From positions 15,388,501 through 15,452,500 of the forward strand of contig NC_083388.1 of NCBI RefSeq assembly GCF_031755915.1: a stretch of 64,000 nucleotides of DNA. The letters are read 5' to 3'. Numbering within the stretch: the first letter of the stretch is position 1; the number at the start of each line of letters is the position of its first letter. The translations under genes and the position numbers were made by a program. This document shows positions 35,547-46,906 of the stretch, one piece after another. This DNA comes from Ziziphus jujuba (Eukaryota; Streptophyta; Magnoliopsida; Rosales; Rhamnaceae). The notes beneath the pieces are model-generated. The model saw only the letters and a program-made list of their open reading frames with translations. It had not been told where the DNA came from and made no database searches.

Positions 35547-36119
35547 GGCTTGTGGTGAGCATTTAATTATTTCATGGTCAAGGACACTCAATGCTAATGG
35601 GTTGTCTCTGGTTGAAGATACTCACTGGCTCACAGACAGACTGTATCCTTGTTTTGTTTTGCTTTGTTTTTGTTTTTTTTGTTTTTTTGTTTTTGCTTTT
35701 GTCAGATGGATTGTATCCGAGATCCAGGATCTTCTCTGCACGTGTGTGTGACCCACACGTGAAATTCAAACATACAACAGCTCAAAGTCTCTGCATTTCT
35801 ACAACCGATCTACCTAATCTATTGGTTATCAAAAAAGATCTACCTAATCTATTAAGTTCAATTAGTTTGTTTCGCTTTTTATTTTCTTAGAAAGCTTGTA
35901 CTTTTAATGATTAAAAAAAAAAAAGAAAAAAAAAAAAGAAAAGAGAGAAGAAGCTTGTACTTTTCAGTCTGCCTCTTTTAAACGACAATAAAAATATATA
36001 TGTATATATATATATATATATATAAGTTTAATCTATTGAAAAATGAGTGTGTGTTTTTTTTTTTTTTTTGGTCAGTATTGAAAGCCATGTTGCAAATATT
36101 ACGAGTATATTTTAGTTAA

Positions 36120-36450
36120 TGATTTAAATTTAGAAACATAGTTAAACAGCTAACAACCCTATTTAAAAAAGTTTTTTTAAAAAGCTATATTCATGGGTTT
36201 TGGTTTTGATCTCTCAAACATTTTTCAAAAAACATATTTGTGAAATTGCTTTTGTGTTTCAAAAGCCAAAAACAACAGTTCAAAAAGGAATATTATCACC
36301 AAATATTCATAAACTATACTATTAGTGATACTAAAGTTATCAATTTGTTTTTTCTTTTTTGACAAATAGGTTTTTAAATTTGTTAATTCATTTCATTGTC
36401 AAATTTTGACTAACTTTCCTTTCAAAATTATATTATCGTGAGAAATTAAA
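36120..36450 (+). repeat. Dispersed repeat, left copy
   Basis: Sequence around AAAAACATATTTGTGAAATT, GCTTTTGTGTTTCAAAAGCC and AAAAACAACA resembles 43890-44050 at roughly 70% by eye. The adjoining part (AAACTATACTATTAGTGATA ... GACAAATAGGTTTTTAAATT) resembles the inverse of 43600-43740. The two lie on either side of the gypsy block. The family is unknown. Confidence 0.4.
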
Positions 36451-36697
36451 ATGAAACTTATATACAATTTAGGGAGTACATTTGTACTAAACACTAGAAA
36501 ATCATGAAAATAAAATTAGAAAAGTACTTTATCCTTTGAAATATTTTTTAAAAAATAAATATTTTAAAAATATAAAATTATTATTAATAATTTTATTTTA
36601 AAAATCAAATGCCACTTGGTAAAGTTTCATTTTACTTCATTCATTTATTTTTTATAAAATATATTTGATTAATTTATTGGAATCATTTATGACTTAT

Positions 36698-37812
36698 TTA
36701 TTTATTGATCATTTCCAAAACTTGAAAAGGTTCATCTCCACGCGATATAAACTTTGACTTTTTTTGTTTGAGAAATCTCTCCTTTCTTAAATGCAACCAT
36801 TCCCAATCTCCTGGTTCAAAGACAACTTTAATCCGACTTTGGTTGGCATTCCTTGCATATTGTTCAGTCCTCCTTTCAATATTTGCCTTTGTCTTTTCAT
36901 GAATCTGCTTCACAAAATTAGTTTTTTGCTTTCTATCTAGATTAGCATGTTCACTTAAAGGTAAATGTGGTAAATCTAATGGATTTAAAATATTAAAACC
37001 ATAAACAATCTCAAATGGTGTATATTTAGTAGCTGAATGCAAAGATCGATTATAAGCAAATTCAACATGTGGCAAATATTCCTCCCATATTCTTAAATTT
37101 TTACTAATTGAAGCCCTTAACAATGAGACAAAATCCTATTTACTACTTCAGTTTGTCCATTATCTTGTGGATGACAAGTAGTTGAAAATAAAAGTTTAGT
37201 TCCTAACTTAGCCTATAAAATTTTCTAAAAATAACTTAAGAACTTAGCATCCATATCTGAAACACTAGTTCTAGGCATACCATGTAACTTTACAATTTTC
37301 TTAAAGAATAAATTAGCAACATTAGATGCATCATCAATTTTATTACATGTAATAAAATGTGTCATTTTAGAAAATCTATCCACAACAACAAAAATTGAAT
37401 CCTTACATGTCCTAGACCTAGAAATAGATGGAATCGGCAATGGGAGATACAAATCGTGCAGTTTCAACCTAGATTTGGATTTTTGGCATTTTAAGTATCT
37501 TTCACAAATTCTTTCCACATATCTCTTCATATTAGGCTAATAAAAATATTCTTGCAATAGGGATAAAGTTTTTAAGACACCAAAATGACCCATTAAATCA
37601 CCGCCATGATCTTCCCTCACTAACAATTTCCTAATGCTACAATTAGGCACACAAAGTTGATTTTTCCTAAACAAATATTCCTCAAAGATGTAAAATTTAT
37701 TAAAATTATATTTAGTACAGTTTCTAAATATTTCTCCAAAGTCAGTATCATGCTCATAAAATTCTTTTAATTGTTCAAATCTAAGCAATCTAGCATCTAA
37801 AATAGAAAACAA
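36698..37812 (-). pseudogene. Gypsy integrase, broken
   Basis: From right to left the zinc-binding HHCC module appears as REDHGGDLMGHFG and CERYLKCQK, then the catalytic core as [12 protein letters not shown] (first Asp) and [13 protein letters not shown] (second Asp), then [13 protein letters not shown] (Glu region). The C-terminal part follows as EYLPHVEFAYNRSLHSATKY, FEIVYGFN, FEPGDWEWLHLRKERF and DEPFQVLEMINK. Stops fall at 37534-37536, 37222-37224 and around 37125, with a frameshift before EEYLPHVEF. The frame ends at 36698, where family members normally continue with a further 30 to 100 residues. Confidence 0.85.
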
Positions 37813-38990
37813 TACATACCTTCAGGATAATGCATAGGCAACCATATTTTCCTTACCTTTCTTGCAGCGGATGATATAAGGAAAAGTCTCAATGAACTTA
37901 ATCCACTTAGCATGCTGTCCACTAAGCTTCCCTTGGCCTTTGATGTGCTTCAATGATTCATGATTCATATGAATCACAAACTCTTTCAGCATTAAATAAT
38001 GCTATCATGTCTCCAAAGCCCTCACCAATGCATACATCTCTTTATCATATGTCGAGTACTTCAATGCTGCTCCATTTAGCTTCTCTTATGCTTCACCCCA
38101 TTTGAACCCAACATTCTTCTTTACAGCTTCGGTCAAAGGTGCTACGATAGTGCTAAAATCCTTGACAAATCTTTGATGGAAACTAGCCAAACCATGAAAG
38201 CTCCTCACTTGGGTAATAGAGGAAGGTTTCAGCCACTCTTGTATAGCTTTTACCTTTGATTGATCAACTTTATTTCCTACAGCACTTACAACAAATCCTA
38301 GAAAAACCAATTCATCTTTATAAAAATTGCAATTTTGAGGTTAGTAAATAACTTTTCCTTCCTAAGAATATTTAAAACTTGCCTAAGATGTTCTACATGC
38401 TCATCTAAATGCCTACTATATACAAGAATATCATCAAAATAAACTACATCAAATTTTCAAATGAATGGGCGCATAACATGGTTCATTAATCTCATGAAAG
38501 TATTAGGTTCATTAGTTAGACCAAATGACATTAATAACCACTCATACAAACCATATTTAATTTTAAATGCGGTTTTCCATTCATCTCCCTCTTTCATCCT
38601 AATTTGATGATATCCACTCTTAAGTTCAATTTTAGTAGACATGCATGCACCATATAATTCATCTGACATATTATTTAACCTAGGAATTTGATGTCTATAT
38701 TTAATGGTTATATAATTAATAGCTCTACAATCCACACACATGTGCCATGAACCATCTTTCTTAAGTACTAATAAAACAGGAACAACACATGGACTCATGC
38801 TCTCATGAATATAACCTTTGTCAAGTAGCTCACTTACCTACCTTTGTAGTTCTTTTGTCTCCTCGAAATTACTCCTATATGCTGGCTTATTAGTAATTGC
38901 AGCTCCTAGCACAAAATCAATTTGATGTTCAATCCCTCGGATAGGTGGTAAACCATTAAGAATCTCATTCGAAAAGATATCTTCAAAATC
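37813..38990 (-). pseudogene. Gypsy reverse transcriptase and RNase H, broken
   Basis: The fingers and palm read [60 protein letters not shown] and [20 protein letters not shown], followed after a stop by the catalytic box [13 protein letters not shown] (38425-38460). A connection segment ([34 protein letters not shown]) and an RNase H remnant (YSTYDKEMYALVRALE and [13 protein letters not shown]) follow. Many stops and frameshifts are present. YFDD replaces the commoner YVDD, a known variant in plant gypsy elements. Confidence 0.85.
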
Positions 38991-39471
38991 CTATAAAAGA
39001 GAAGAGATAGAACTTGGCAATTCAAGTTCTTCGGGGTTAACTTGATCATTTAAATATGCATATTTATAAATCATGACCAGCAATGGGTTATCATTCAAAA
39101 ATGGCTTTTTAACTTCTCCAAAACTAAGGTAAAAATTCTTCTTTTTTCTTCTCTTTCCTTTCTTTTTCCCTTTCACTCCTGGATTCACCTTTTCTCTCAC
39201 CACTCTTGGCTTTTGCTTGTTTTCTCTCACTCTCAGGTTTGTCTTGCTCTTTCCACCCAATTTGAGTTTTAGAAGATTTACCTTGGACAACAAGTCCGGA
39301 CCTACCCTCTTAGATGGATGGAGAAACTGTGGGTGCCATGCTTGCTTTCTCCTTAAGCCGTTCAGCGTTCCTCCTTCGTTGCATTTGTAATTGGTCTACA
39401 AATACCTCATTTGGAGTTAATGACTCTAGCTTAATCTTTTTTCCCTTAAATTTAAAAACAATGGAATTCTC

Positions 39472-39760
39472 TCATCCAAAATGTATGGCATCCTTATTAA
39501 ATTTCCATGGCCTCCCCAATAAAATATGACCAGTATGCATGGGAACAACATCACACAATACAACGTTCACATATTTATTAATGCTGAATTTTACTTTGGC
39601 TTGTTTGTTTACTTTCATTTTACCACTATCATTAAGCCATTGTAATCTATATGGTTCTGGAAGTTTAATGGTTGTTAACCCTAATTTATCAACTATCACA
39701 TTATTTATTACATTAGCACAACTTTCATTATCAACTATTATACTATATAAGTTACATTGA
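39472..39760 (-). pseudogene. Gypsy aspartic protease, broken
   Basis: The frame reads YSIIVDNESCANVINNVIV, KLGLTTIKLPEPYRLQWLND and HTGHILLGRPWKFNKDAIHF. This matches the plant gypsy protease pattern (IDxGSCxNVAS ... LxTxxHPxPYxLQWL ... HILLGRPWQFD). Asn replaces the Gly that normally follows the catalytic Asp. Confidence 0.75.
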
Positions 39761-39989
39761 ATTTCACATCGAGTGTAAAAGATGTTCTCTTTTTGAATTT
39801 GATCCTCATATTTGTACACAGTTAAAACCCTTCTTGCCACCAAATTCAATTCAGCCCTTGAAGCTTTGAGTCTTTCGGATTCCTCATGTTCCTCACCTCC
39901 AATTTCTTCAACATCAAATTTGGTTTCAGCCTCACTTTCTTCACTTTCAGATTCCAAGTTTTCCTTACATTTCAGCACCATGATCCTCC

Positions 39990-40688
39990 TATTCGGGCAT
40001 TGACTAGCAATGTGTCCTCATCTTTGGTGCTTAAAACACACAATGTCACGAGTCGGTTCAAATCTCTTCCTCATGGCTCCTCTCATTTGTTACCAAGTAG
40101 TTATAGGTTCATCTCCATTTCTCCTTCGGGTACTTTGCTCATTTGTCCACCATTGGAGTGCATAATGTCTAAACTCCAAGGCTGCCAATTTAACCTTCTT
40201 AACATCCGAATAGTTATGATAATAAAAAATCATCTCCATTCGCTCCTCCCACTCTAGGTAAGCTTTCGGATCACTCTTTCCCATAAATGACGGAATGTTG
40301 ACCTTAATGTTTCCAAGATCATAATCTTCTTCTCTACCATGCCTCCCATGGGTTGGCCTTTCTTGGAGTGCAAAAGCATCGTCAATTTCCTCCTCAAAAT
40401 TATCTCTAAAATTTCCATCCCCGAGTTATTCTTTATGTTATCCACGGCCTCCTCATCCTCGACCTCGGCCTCCATGTACATCAAACCTTGTATTCGGCCC
40501 ACTTTGAGAATTTTCCACTCTGTCCAATCTTTGATTTAGATGATCAAAATGAGTATTCATTCTTTAGAGTTGTTCCAACACCTCCATCATGTTGGTAGGT
40601 TTGCTCGAGAATTACCTTTGAACCTTACGGATTCCTCTTCATTAATTCTTAATGAGCCATCTCCTCTTCTCATCCTTGAATCTGCCAT
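39990..40688 (-). pseudogene. Gypsy gag, broken
   Basis: The start MADSRMRRGDGSLRINEEES lies at 40688. Downstream are a coiled N-terminal part (LNQRLDRVENSQS), the capsid block SDPKAYLEWEERMEMIFYY and HYALQWWTNEQSTRRRNGDE, and a CCHC knuckle reduced to VCFKHQR-stop-GHIASQCPNR near 40005-40045. In that knuckle the second Cys has become His and the position before GH is a stop. Other stops and frame changes occur at about 40255 and 40500-40610. Confidence 0.8.
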
Positions 40689-41641
40689 GTTAGTGTAAAT
40701 AATACAAAAATTCTCACCAAAATCACTCCCTCACGTGTTGCACTCAAACAAGGTCTCAAAACTCGTTTTTGCACACTAGTTTAAGCTTTTAACCCTCTTT
40801 TAAGCTCACACTCTCTTGCATTTTTCCATTCAAAGAATTATCTCTAAATTCTAATAAGAACATACACAAAACGGCAACTAGATCACAAATTTGTCTTAAT
40901 TAAACTTATCAACAAAACGGCAACTAAAACAAACAAATACCTAGTGCATTGTCAAAACCTAGTCTCGGCCTAACTAACCAAAAATAAGATAAATCAACAA
41001 GTAATTTTTGGAATCAATAAGAAAATGACAAGATTATTAAGAAACCAATAATTCAAGGATAAAATTTAGAAAAGAGATTCAAATAATGATAAGAAATAAT
41101 TCAGACAAATATGGAATAGTTGTTGGTTGTTGTTATTGTAATTTAAGTTTTTGTATCAAATCCTTTACCAATTTTAATCCAAACAATTTTACCATTCGAA
41201 ATTCAATTTTCCAGCAACCAAATATTGAATGAATAGACAATAACTTAGCAACTCCAACAATTTTCCAGCAAACAAATTCAAACTCCAAACTTCAACCAAA
41301 ACCGACCTTTTAAATATTTTATTTTTATTTTTTATTTTTATCTTCGGCTTTTCTTTCTTGTCTCTCTCTTTTTTTTTTTGAATATATGAATGCAACTAAT
41401 TAAGATTAAAAAGATAAAATAAAAATTGACAATAAACCAAATTAACAAAAACAATGATGCAAAACAACCAACAAACTAGGAAGCGAAAATTCGGTAAAAC
41501 AAGGAAAACCTAATTTAACTAGGAACGAGATTTTTTTATTTGCAGAACGTGTCGAATAGATGCAACCTTAACGTAATGTCAAAATTGAAGATTAACGTAA
41601 AACAAATAAAGCAAGTAAGATAGATCAAACCTGAACAAAAT

Positions 41642-41659
41642 CTTGGCTTTGATATTAAA
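41642..41659 (-). other. Degenerate primer-binding site
   Basis: On the minus strand the bases right after the LTR end (GTATCA) read TTTAATATCAAAGCCAAG. This is close to TTTGGTATCAGAGCCAAG, the common initiator-methionine tRNA primer site of plant gypsy elements. Two to three changes suggest decay. Confidence 0.6.
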
Positions 41660-42432
41660 TGATACAAACCTAGGTCGACTCACACTTAAACCCGTATTAT
41701 ATTAGCTCGGATCAAAAAATTAAGTTTAAGTTCTTATAGTTATCTCAACCCCTAATCAACCCGTGACTAGAAACCTTGGTATATTGAAAACGCCACAATA
41801 AATGATGGATGTCCTATTGATAAGTCAAACTAAAATACACACTCTCTTATGGTGTTTTAGGTGTTCAAAGAGAACAAAGAAAATTCTTTCTCATAAATAA
41901 TTTTCTATATAATATGTAAGCTACATTCTCATTGAAAATAAGCCTTTGAATAGGATAAAATCACAAAACATTAAACCTAAACAACTAGGTAAAATTCGGG
42001 CCATAGAGATTAGGAAACCAAGTGTTGGCCAAATTTTGCTTCTTTCCTAAACTAATTTGGATTAACTAATTCCCTTATTTTGAATTAGAAATTAATTAAT
42101 TTAAAATTGAAATAATAAAATTCTAAATTTCCTAAGTTGATTTGTCCAGCAAATAAATAAATAAAAACAAAAATAAAAGATAATTTCCTAAAACAAAAAG
42201 TCAAATCCAAATTAGAAAACTAGGTGACTAGTTTGACCACTAAACTATCTTTGACCAATTTCTAGCTTGTGAAGGCTCGAATCAGCTCTCATATGCCATG
42301 TAGGATACCAAATAGGATTAATTATGATTCTCATATCTTGCCCTTGATTGGAACAAACAGAAAATGCCAAATCAACAAAATAAAGCAAAGCGAGTGGCAA
42401 ATACAGTAAATTCGGCCCAAAGTCACTTCCAC
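41660..42432 (-). repeat. LTR-like sequence of the gypsy element (single copy)
   Basis: The inner border is clear: the minus strand ends ...GGTTTGTATCA immediately before the primer-binding site. The outer border is tentative. TGTGGAAGTGACTTTGGGCC at 42432 is the best TG start after the tail stop codon at 42535. The stretch is non-coding and AT-rich, and no second copy exists in the window, so length and identity are inferred from position. Confidence 0.5.
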
Positions 42433-42534
42433 AAGCAAATGGCCTCCTTGGTTGCTTTTGCTTCTGACTTGACTTGATTCCATGACCTCTTAGTGATATC
42501 AATTGAGTTCATGAAGTGTTGAATCCATTTCTTG

Positions 42535-42816
42535 TTACCCGGAGTCCACAAATGCACTAAAACAGTTACCCGGGTCCATATCGACCTTCACCACTTGGAT
42601 GCTTAAAACAGGTTTTGAATCTTCGGGTATTGATGAGCCCTTTTGAGAATTGATAACTTCTTGTATGAATCCAGTCAGGTTGTCCTTAAATCTCTTAGCT
42701 TGAGCCCTAGTGATAGCCCCGGTCTTCATCTGTATAGGATCTGCATCCCAGCGAGTTGTCAGTTGTACGAATACAGGCGGATTCTCATCAACTTGCCCGA
42801 GTTTTTCTAGGACCAT
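42535..42816 (-). pseudogene. Gypsy polyprotein C-terminal tail, located 5' of the LTR
   Basis: The frame MVLEKLGQVDENPPVFVQ then MKTGAITRAQAKRFKDNLTG and FIQEVINSQKGS matches the ITRARAKxxxEAL tail that closes plant gypsy polyproteins. It ends in a TAA at 42535-42537, just before the LTR-like sequence, as expected for the 3' end of an element. Confidence 0.7.
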
Positions 42817-42884
42817 GTGAAGGAGTGGATGATTGAGTTTAGATTATATTTAAGATGTAATTGATGACTAAGCTTTCCGTACAG

Positions 42885-43126
42885 ATTTTGTACCTACTGT
42901 TAGTAATAAACCTCTAGCCACTAAAAAGAAGGATAGGATTGGTCTTGTGGGGGTTGCAGTTGGTGTTGGAGTTTTGAGTTTTCTATCTGTTTTGGTGGTT
43001 TTCATTATTGCCCAAAGAAGGAGAATGGCTTATGATGACAATGAAGGTTAGTTACAAGCCATGAGAGTTCTTTATTTCTGATTTGCAGAGCTTTTAGGGA
43101 TCAATATCAAACCATTCACTTTTAGT
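42885..43126 (+). pseudogene. LRR receptor-like kinase relic (LRR-VIII type), two exons
   Basis: Exon A, 42885-43046, lies between a good acceptor (TTCCGTACAG) and donor (GTTAGT). It reads FVPTVSNKPLATKKKDRI, then the membrane segment GLVGVAVGVGVLSFLSVL plus VVFIIAQ, then RRRMAYDDNE. Exon B starts at 43089 after TTGATTTGCAG-like sequence (CTGATTTGCAG) and reads ELLGINIKPFTFS, in phase. This is the juxtamembrane region of LRR-VIII receptor kinases such as the Arabidopsis At1g53430/At1g56140 group (PTVxNxPPSxKK ... GVxVGVxxLSxL ... DEELLGIDIKPYTFSY). The homology stops after TFS, and no extracellular LRR or kinase core is nearby. It is a relic on the opposite strand from the gypsy element that abuts it. 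Confidence 0.8.
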
Positions 43127-45833
43127 CATGACTAATTAAAGTTGGCCAAATCACTCTAGGTGCTGATTTGGGATCTTTTATCTGGATCGAACGTTATTCT
43201 TTTTTCTTGTGTTTTATGGAATTTTTTTTTAATTTTCTATTTAACCATAATCAAAATAAATTGATTTAACTCGTTTAAATTATTTTATTGAACATAATTT
43301 GTAATTAGTGTTAAACAACAGTATCGTTTATCTGCTTAATTGCACCACATGGATCAGGTGATCGGCACATGTAAAATATTTTTAACGGCACTATTAATAA
43401 TTTGCCAGATTGGATTAATTTCTTTTGGTTTAAGTTCTAATTTGCATATTGCTCATACTTCAGGATATCATTAGGCAATTAACCCTTTTTAATTTTATTT
43501 TCACGATTTTTTATGAAAAGGAATAAGTTTTAAATTACTGATAAAAAATATTAATTTATTGACAAATATATTTAAAAATATTTATTTAGGCTTTTTTTGG
43601 GTATTTATTGTCAGTGCAGTTCCTAAACTATATAAAAATTTCACTTTGGCCCTTTATAATAACAGAATTTTGCATGGAAAATTAATTAAGGATTAACGAT
43701 ATAACAAATTGACAAATTTAGGGATCAATTTGTCAAAAAATAAAATATAGTTTGATGATCTAAATCTCAATAACATTCTAGTTTAGAAATCTTTGATGAC
43801 AAAATATATTTTCTAAATCTTAGTAACATTGTAGTTTAGAAATTTTTGATGATAAAATACATTTCAGAAATCATGTTCAAATAAAAAAATATATTTGAAC
43901 AACTGGTAGCCCTTTAAAATAGTTTTCTTAGGAGCTAAACTTTATTAGCTTTGATTTTAATCTCTTATTGACATAGAAAGCTTTTCCAAAAACATATTCT
44001 GAAAGTGTTTTTGTGTCTTAAAAACCCAAAACAACATTTTAAAAACTATGTCAAGTATGACTCCAGCATTTGTCAAGCCATGTAATTTCCAACATTATAT
44101 GGGAACATGCCCCAGCTCATAAAAAATATATTAACATGTATACACAGGAGTATTAATTATAAGATTTGAGAAAAATTTCACAGATAGTAGAGGACCCACT
44201 ATTTAGAGTTTATGCCATTAACCTTTTTCCATAAAATATTCTATTGTTCTTATAGAGACATTTTACTATCAAAACCATTTTCTTTTTCTAATAATGATGT
44301 TGAATTTCAATCCCTCCATCCCAAGTAAAAAAGAAAACATTTTACTTGTATTAAATTATATAATTAATTGATTAAGATTAATTTCTTTTTTATTATTAAA
44401 TCTTTAACTGTAGGTGACAAAATGGTTAATAAGAAAAATTAGACAAGGACAATGCAAATCTCAAATATGAGTCTTCTTTGAATATACATTTGAAATTTTA
44501 TAGAAAATTGCCATGAATATTATTTATCCTGTTCTTTGAAAACATGTATAGAAAATTTTGTCATTGAAAGTCTCAAGATTACGAGGCAAATATTAATTTT
44601 ATTGCTTTTCCAAATTAGTTATATTTATATTAAACGAAGTTTGAACTCAAATTCTAGTTCAAAAAGAACAGAGCTTCAAAGATGTTAGAAAGATGAAAAC
44701 AGTAGAAGACAAAATTCGTGTAAAGACCTGGATATTTTGTAGGTAGTCCACAGTCAAAGCTATTGACCCAGAGCCTATATATATATATATATATATATAT
44801 GGATATATATATGTTTTTGGTGAATGACCCAACCCAATATTTCAATAGTACACTCCACCAATTTGGTCATAGTACTTGTTGGGAATTATAATTTTGTTGA
44901 CAAAAATTAATTTTGAGAAGAAATTACACCCCTAGAAAATAATAACAGTCACAAATTTCTTCTATTTTCTTTTGACTATTGACTAAATACGTGTCTATTG
45001 TAAAATAATAATAATAAAAGATCTTCCAACCTCCACTAGTTTTGTGACATAATACTTGATTTATTCATAAAGTCACAGGTTTATTCCTAATATATATATA
45101 TATACATATATACAAGACTGCTACTGTAGAGGAAATCCAACATTACAAATATTATACGTGGACAACAACCATGTATAACCATACAATTTACGCGATCCAA
45201 TAACCATGGTTATAATTTACACGATCTAATAACCACGCATGGCTGTTCCCACCAAACGATGGATGACTTCCCTCGTAATTGCATTCTTGTGTGTGTGTGT
45301 GTGTGTGTGTATATCTACACCAGGGGCCGAATGAAAAAGGACCAAGGCTTGGAAGGACGGATAAAACCACCAGGCTGTCCCAGACATTTTCATAAGATAT
45401 TAAAAAACTAGATTGATCTGTAAATATGCTTATTCAAAATGTAGAGGAAACCCTGTAAGTCCCTTTCAATTTCAGTAATGATTTTTTCCTAGAGAAATAA
45501 AATAAACCATAAGCTACTACAAGTTGTAAATCCAGCAAGAAAATTACAGATGGCAATTGCCAATCTAATTCCACCTTCAGATGCAGCATTTTGTTGCCCA
45601 AATTTAATTGGACTAAGGAACTAGATTCCGAAAATTGAATTTAGAAAAAAAAAGAAAAAAAGAAATTGAATTTAGATAATATACAGCAAGCAAAATCTGG
45701 CTCAACTTCACCAAAAAAAGTAATTAAAAATCTGTGAAGTTGCTTGTTTTCAGGGAAAATGGGAGAGCAAAAAAAAAAAAAATGAAGAGATAAATCTATG
45801 ACACGTATAATAATATTAGTCAAAACTTCAATC
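43127..45833. other. Intergenic DNA between LRR-kinase relic and MTR3
   Basis: No supported gene. It contains a local duplication at about 43745-43870 (GATGAYAAAATAYATTTT units), the right-hand copy of the dispersed repeat at 43600-44050, TA microsatellites near 44778-44800 and 45090-45115, a short duplication near 45175-45240 (ATAACCAYG / AATTTACRCGATC blocks) and a GT microsatellite near 45290-45310. The 3' UTR of MTR3 lies at the right end. Confidence 0.5.
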
Positions 45834-46853
45834 CTATTCTTCCAAAGCAGTAGCAGCTTCCTTCAAACATGACCTCATGATCTTCGCAAGCTTCGAGCAA
45901 GCATCTAGGCATAGCTGCACTCCCTGTTTGCAAAGTAAATTTTGTTACTAGGACTCATTTAACGTTATCAAAATAGATAATAGCTTTTTAATCATATGAA
46001 GATCATATTAACAAACAACTACACAGTTCAACTTTCACAAGCATATTGTAAGGCGATGAAGATGATTTCTTGATGATGAAGACAAACTATATTTCTGAAC
46101 CACAGTAACATAAGCATGCTTTCACCACCAAAATTGTAGTGCAAAACAACAAAGTGTGCATATGCGCATGCTGCTCATTTGCATTTTCTTACAAATTAAC
46201 AAAAGATGAAAAGTACGTTAATGCACACTAATAATGCAGTACATAATATGACAGTTGATTGTCATACCTCATTAATTTTTGGGGTTGACCATTCCCCTGT
46301 AACAGTTAGCTGAGTGACCTCATAACGAGAAGGCATTGAGGTTATCATTAAGCTTCCATCTTGACAGCTTTCCTCTTCCAAAATTGGATCAATAACTAGG
46401 TTCCTTCCAAGACAAGACTGCTCCACCAATGCAAAAGCAAAAGGTGTGAGAAATCAATCAACAAAAGCAGCAATATATGCAAAATAATTTTGAACTGGAA
46501 GCCATTACAGCACACAGCTTCACCTTTGGATTTGAAGAAGACAGCATTATATTGCAATCACTAATTTGTCAAAGGCATGGCTGTTCATAGAACTGCCCCC
46601 CATACTACAAGTAATACAAACTTTAAAAGAACCATTTGACACATTGAATCCATTCAATATCAGGCATAAGACAGGTATTCCAAGGAACAAAAGGAAATAA
46701 ATGTAGATAAATCTATTTTACATTTTAACCTCAATCAATTTTATTCAGTCATAGATTCCATAAACAATATAAGTGTTGAATAGACAAAGGGAGAATGTAG
46801 AAGAAAATAATTTAGAAGAAAATTGACGCTTACCTAAGCAGCAAAAGAAAATA

Positions 46854-46906
<53 letters not shown>

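Larger units (their letters stand above)
36698..42840 (-). mobile_element. Degenerate Ty3/gypsy retrotransposon, permuted and truncated
   Basis: On the minus strand the order is: polyprotein tail (42816-42535), LTR-like sequence (about 42432-41660), degenerate primer-binding site, leader, gag (from 40688), protease, reverse transcriptase, RNase H and integrase, ending abruptly at 36698 in DEPFQVLEMINK. All domains carry stops and frameshifts. There is no second LTR left of 36698. The tail that should follow QVLEMIN is found instead upstream of the LTR. This fits either two partial copies sharing one LTR or a circularly permuted insertion. The family resembles plant gypsy elements with a [12 protein letters not shown] integrase and an ITRAQAKRF tail. 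Confidence 0.85.

Noticed and set aside
46051..46105. Possible box C/D snoRNA in an MTR3 intron (GATGATGAAG ... CTGA)
   Set aside because: The C and D-like boxes are only 30-45 bases apart, there is no terminal stem, and the strand is opposite to the host gene.
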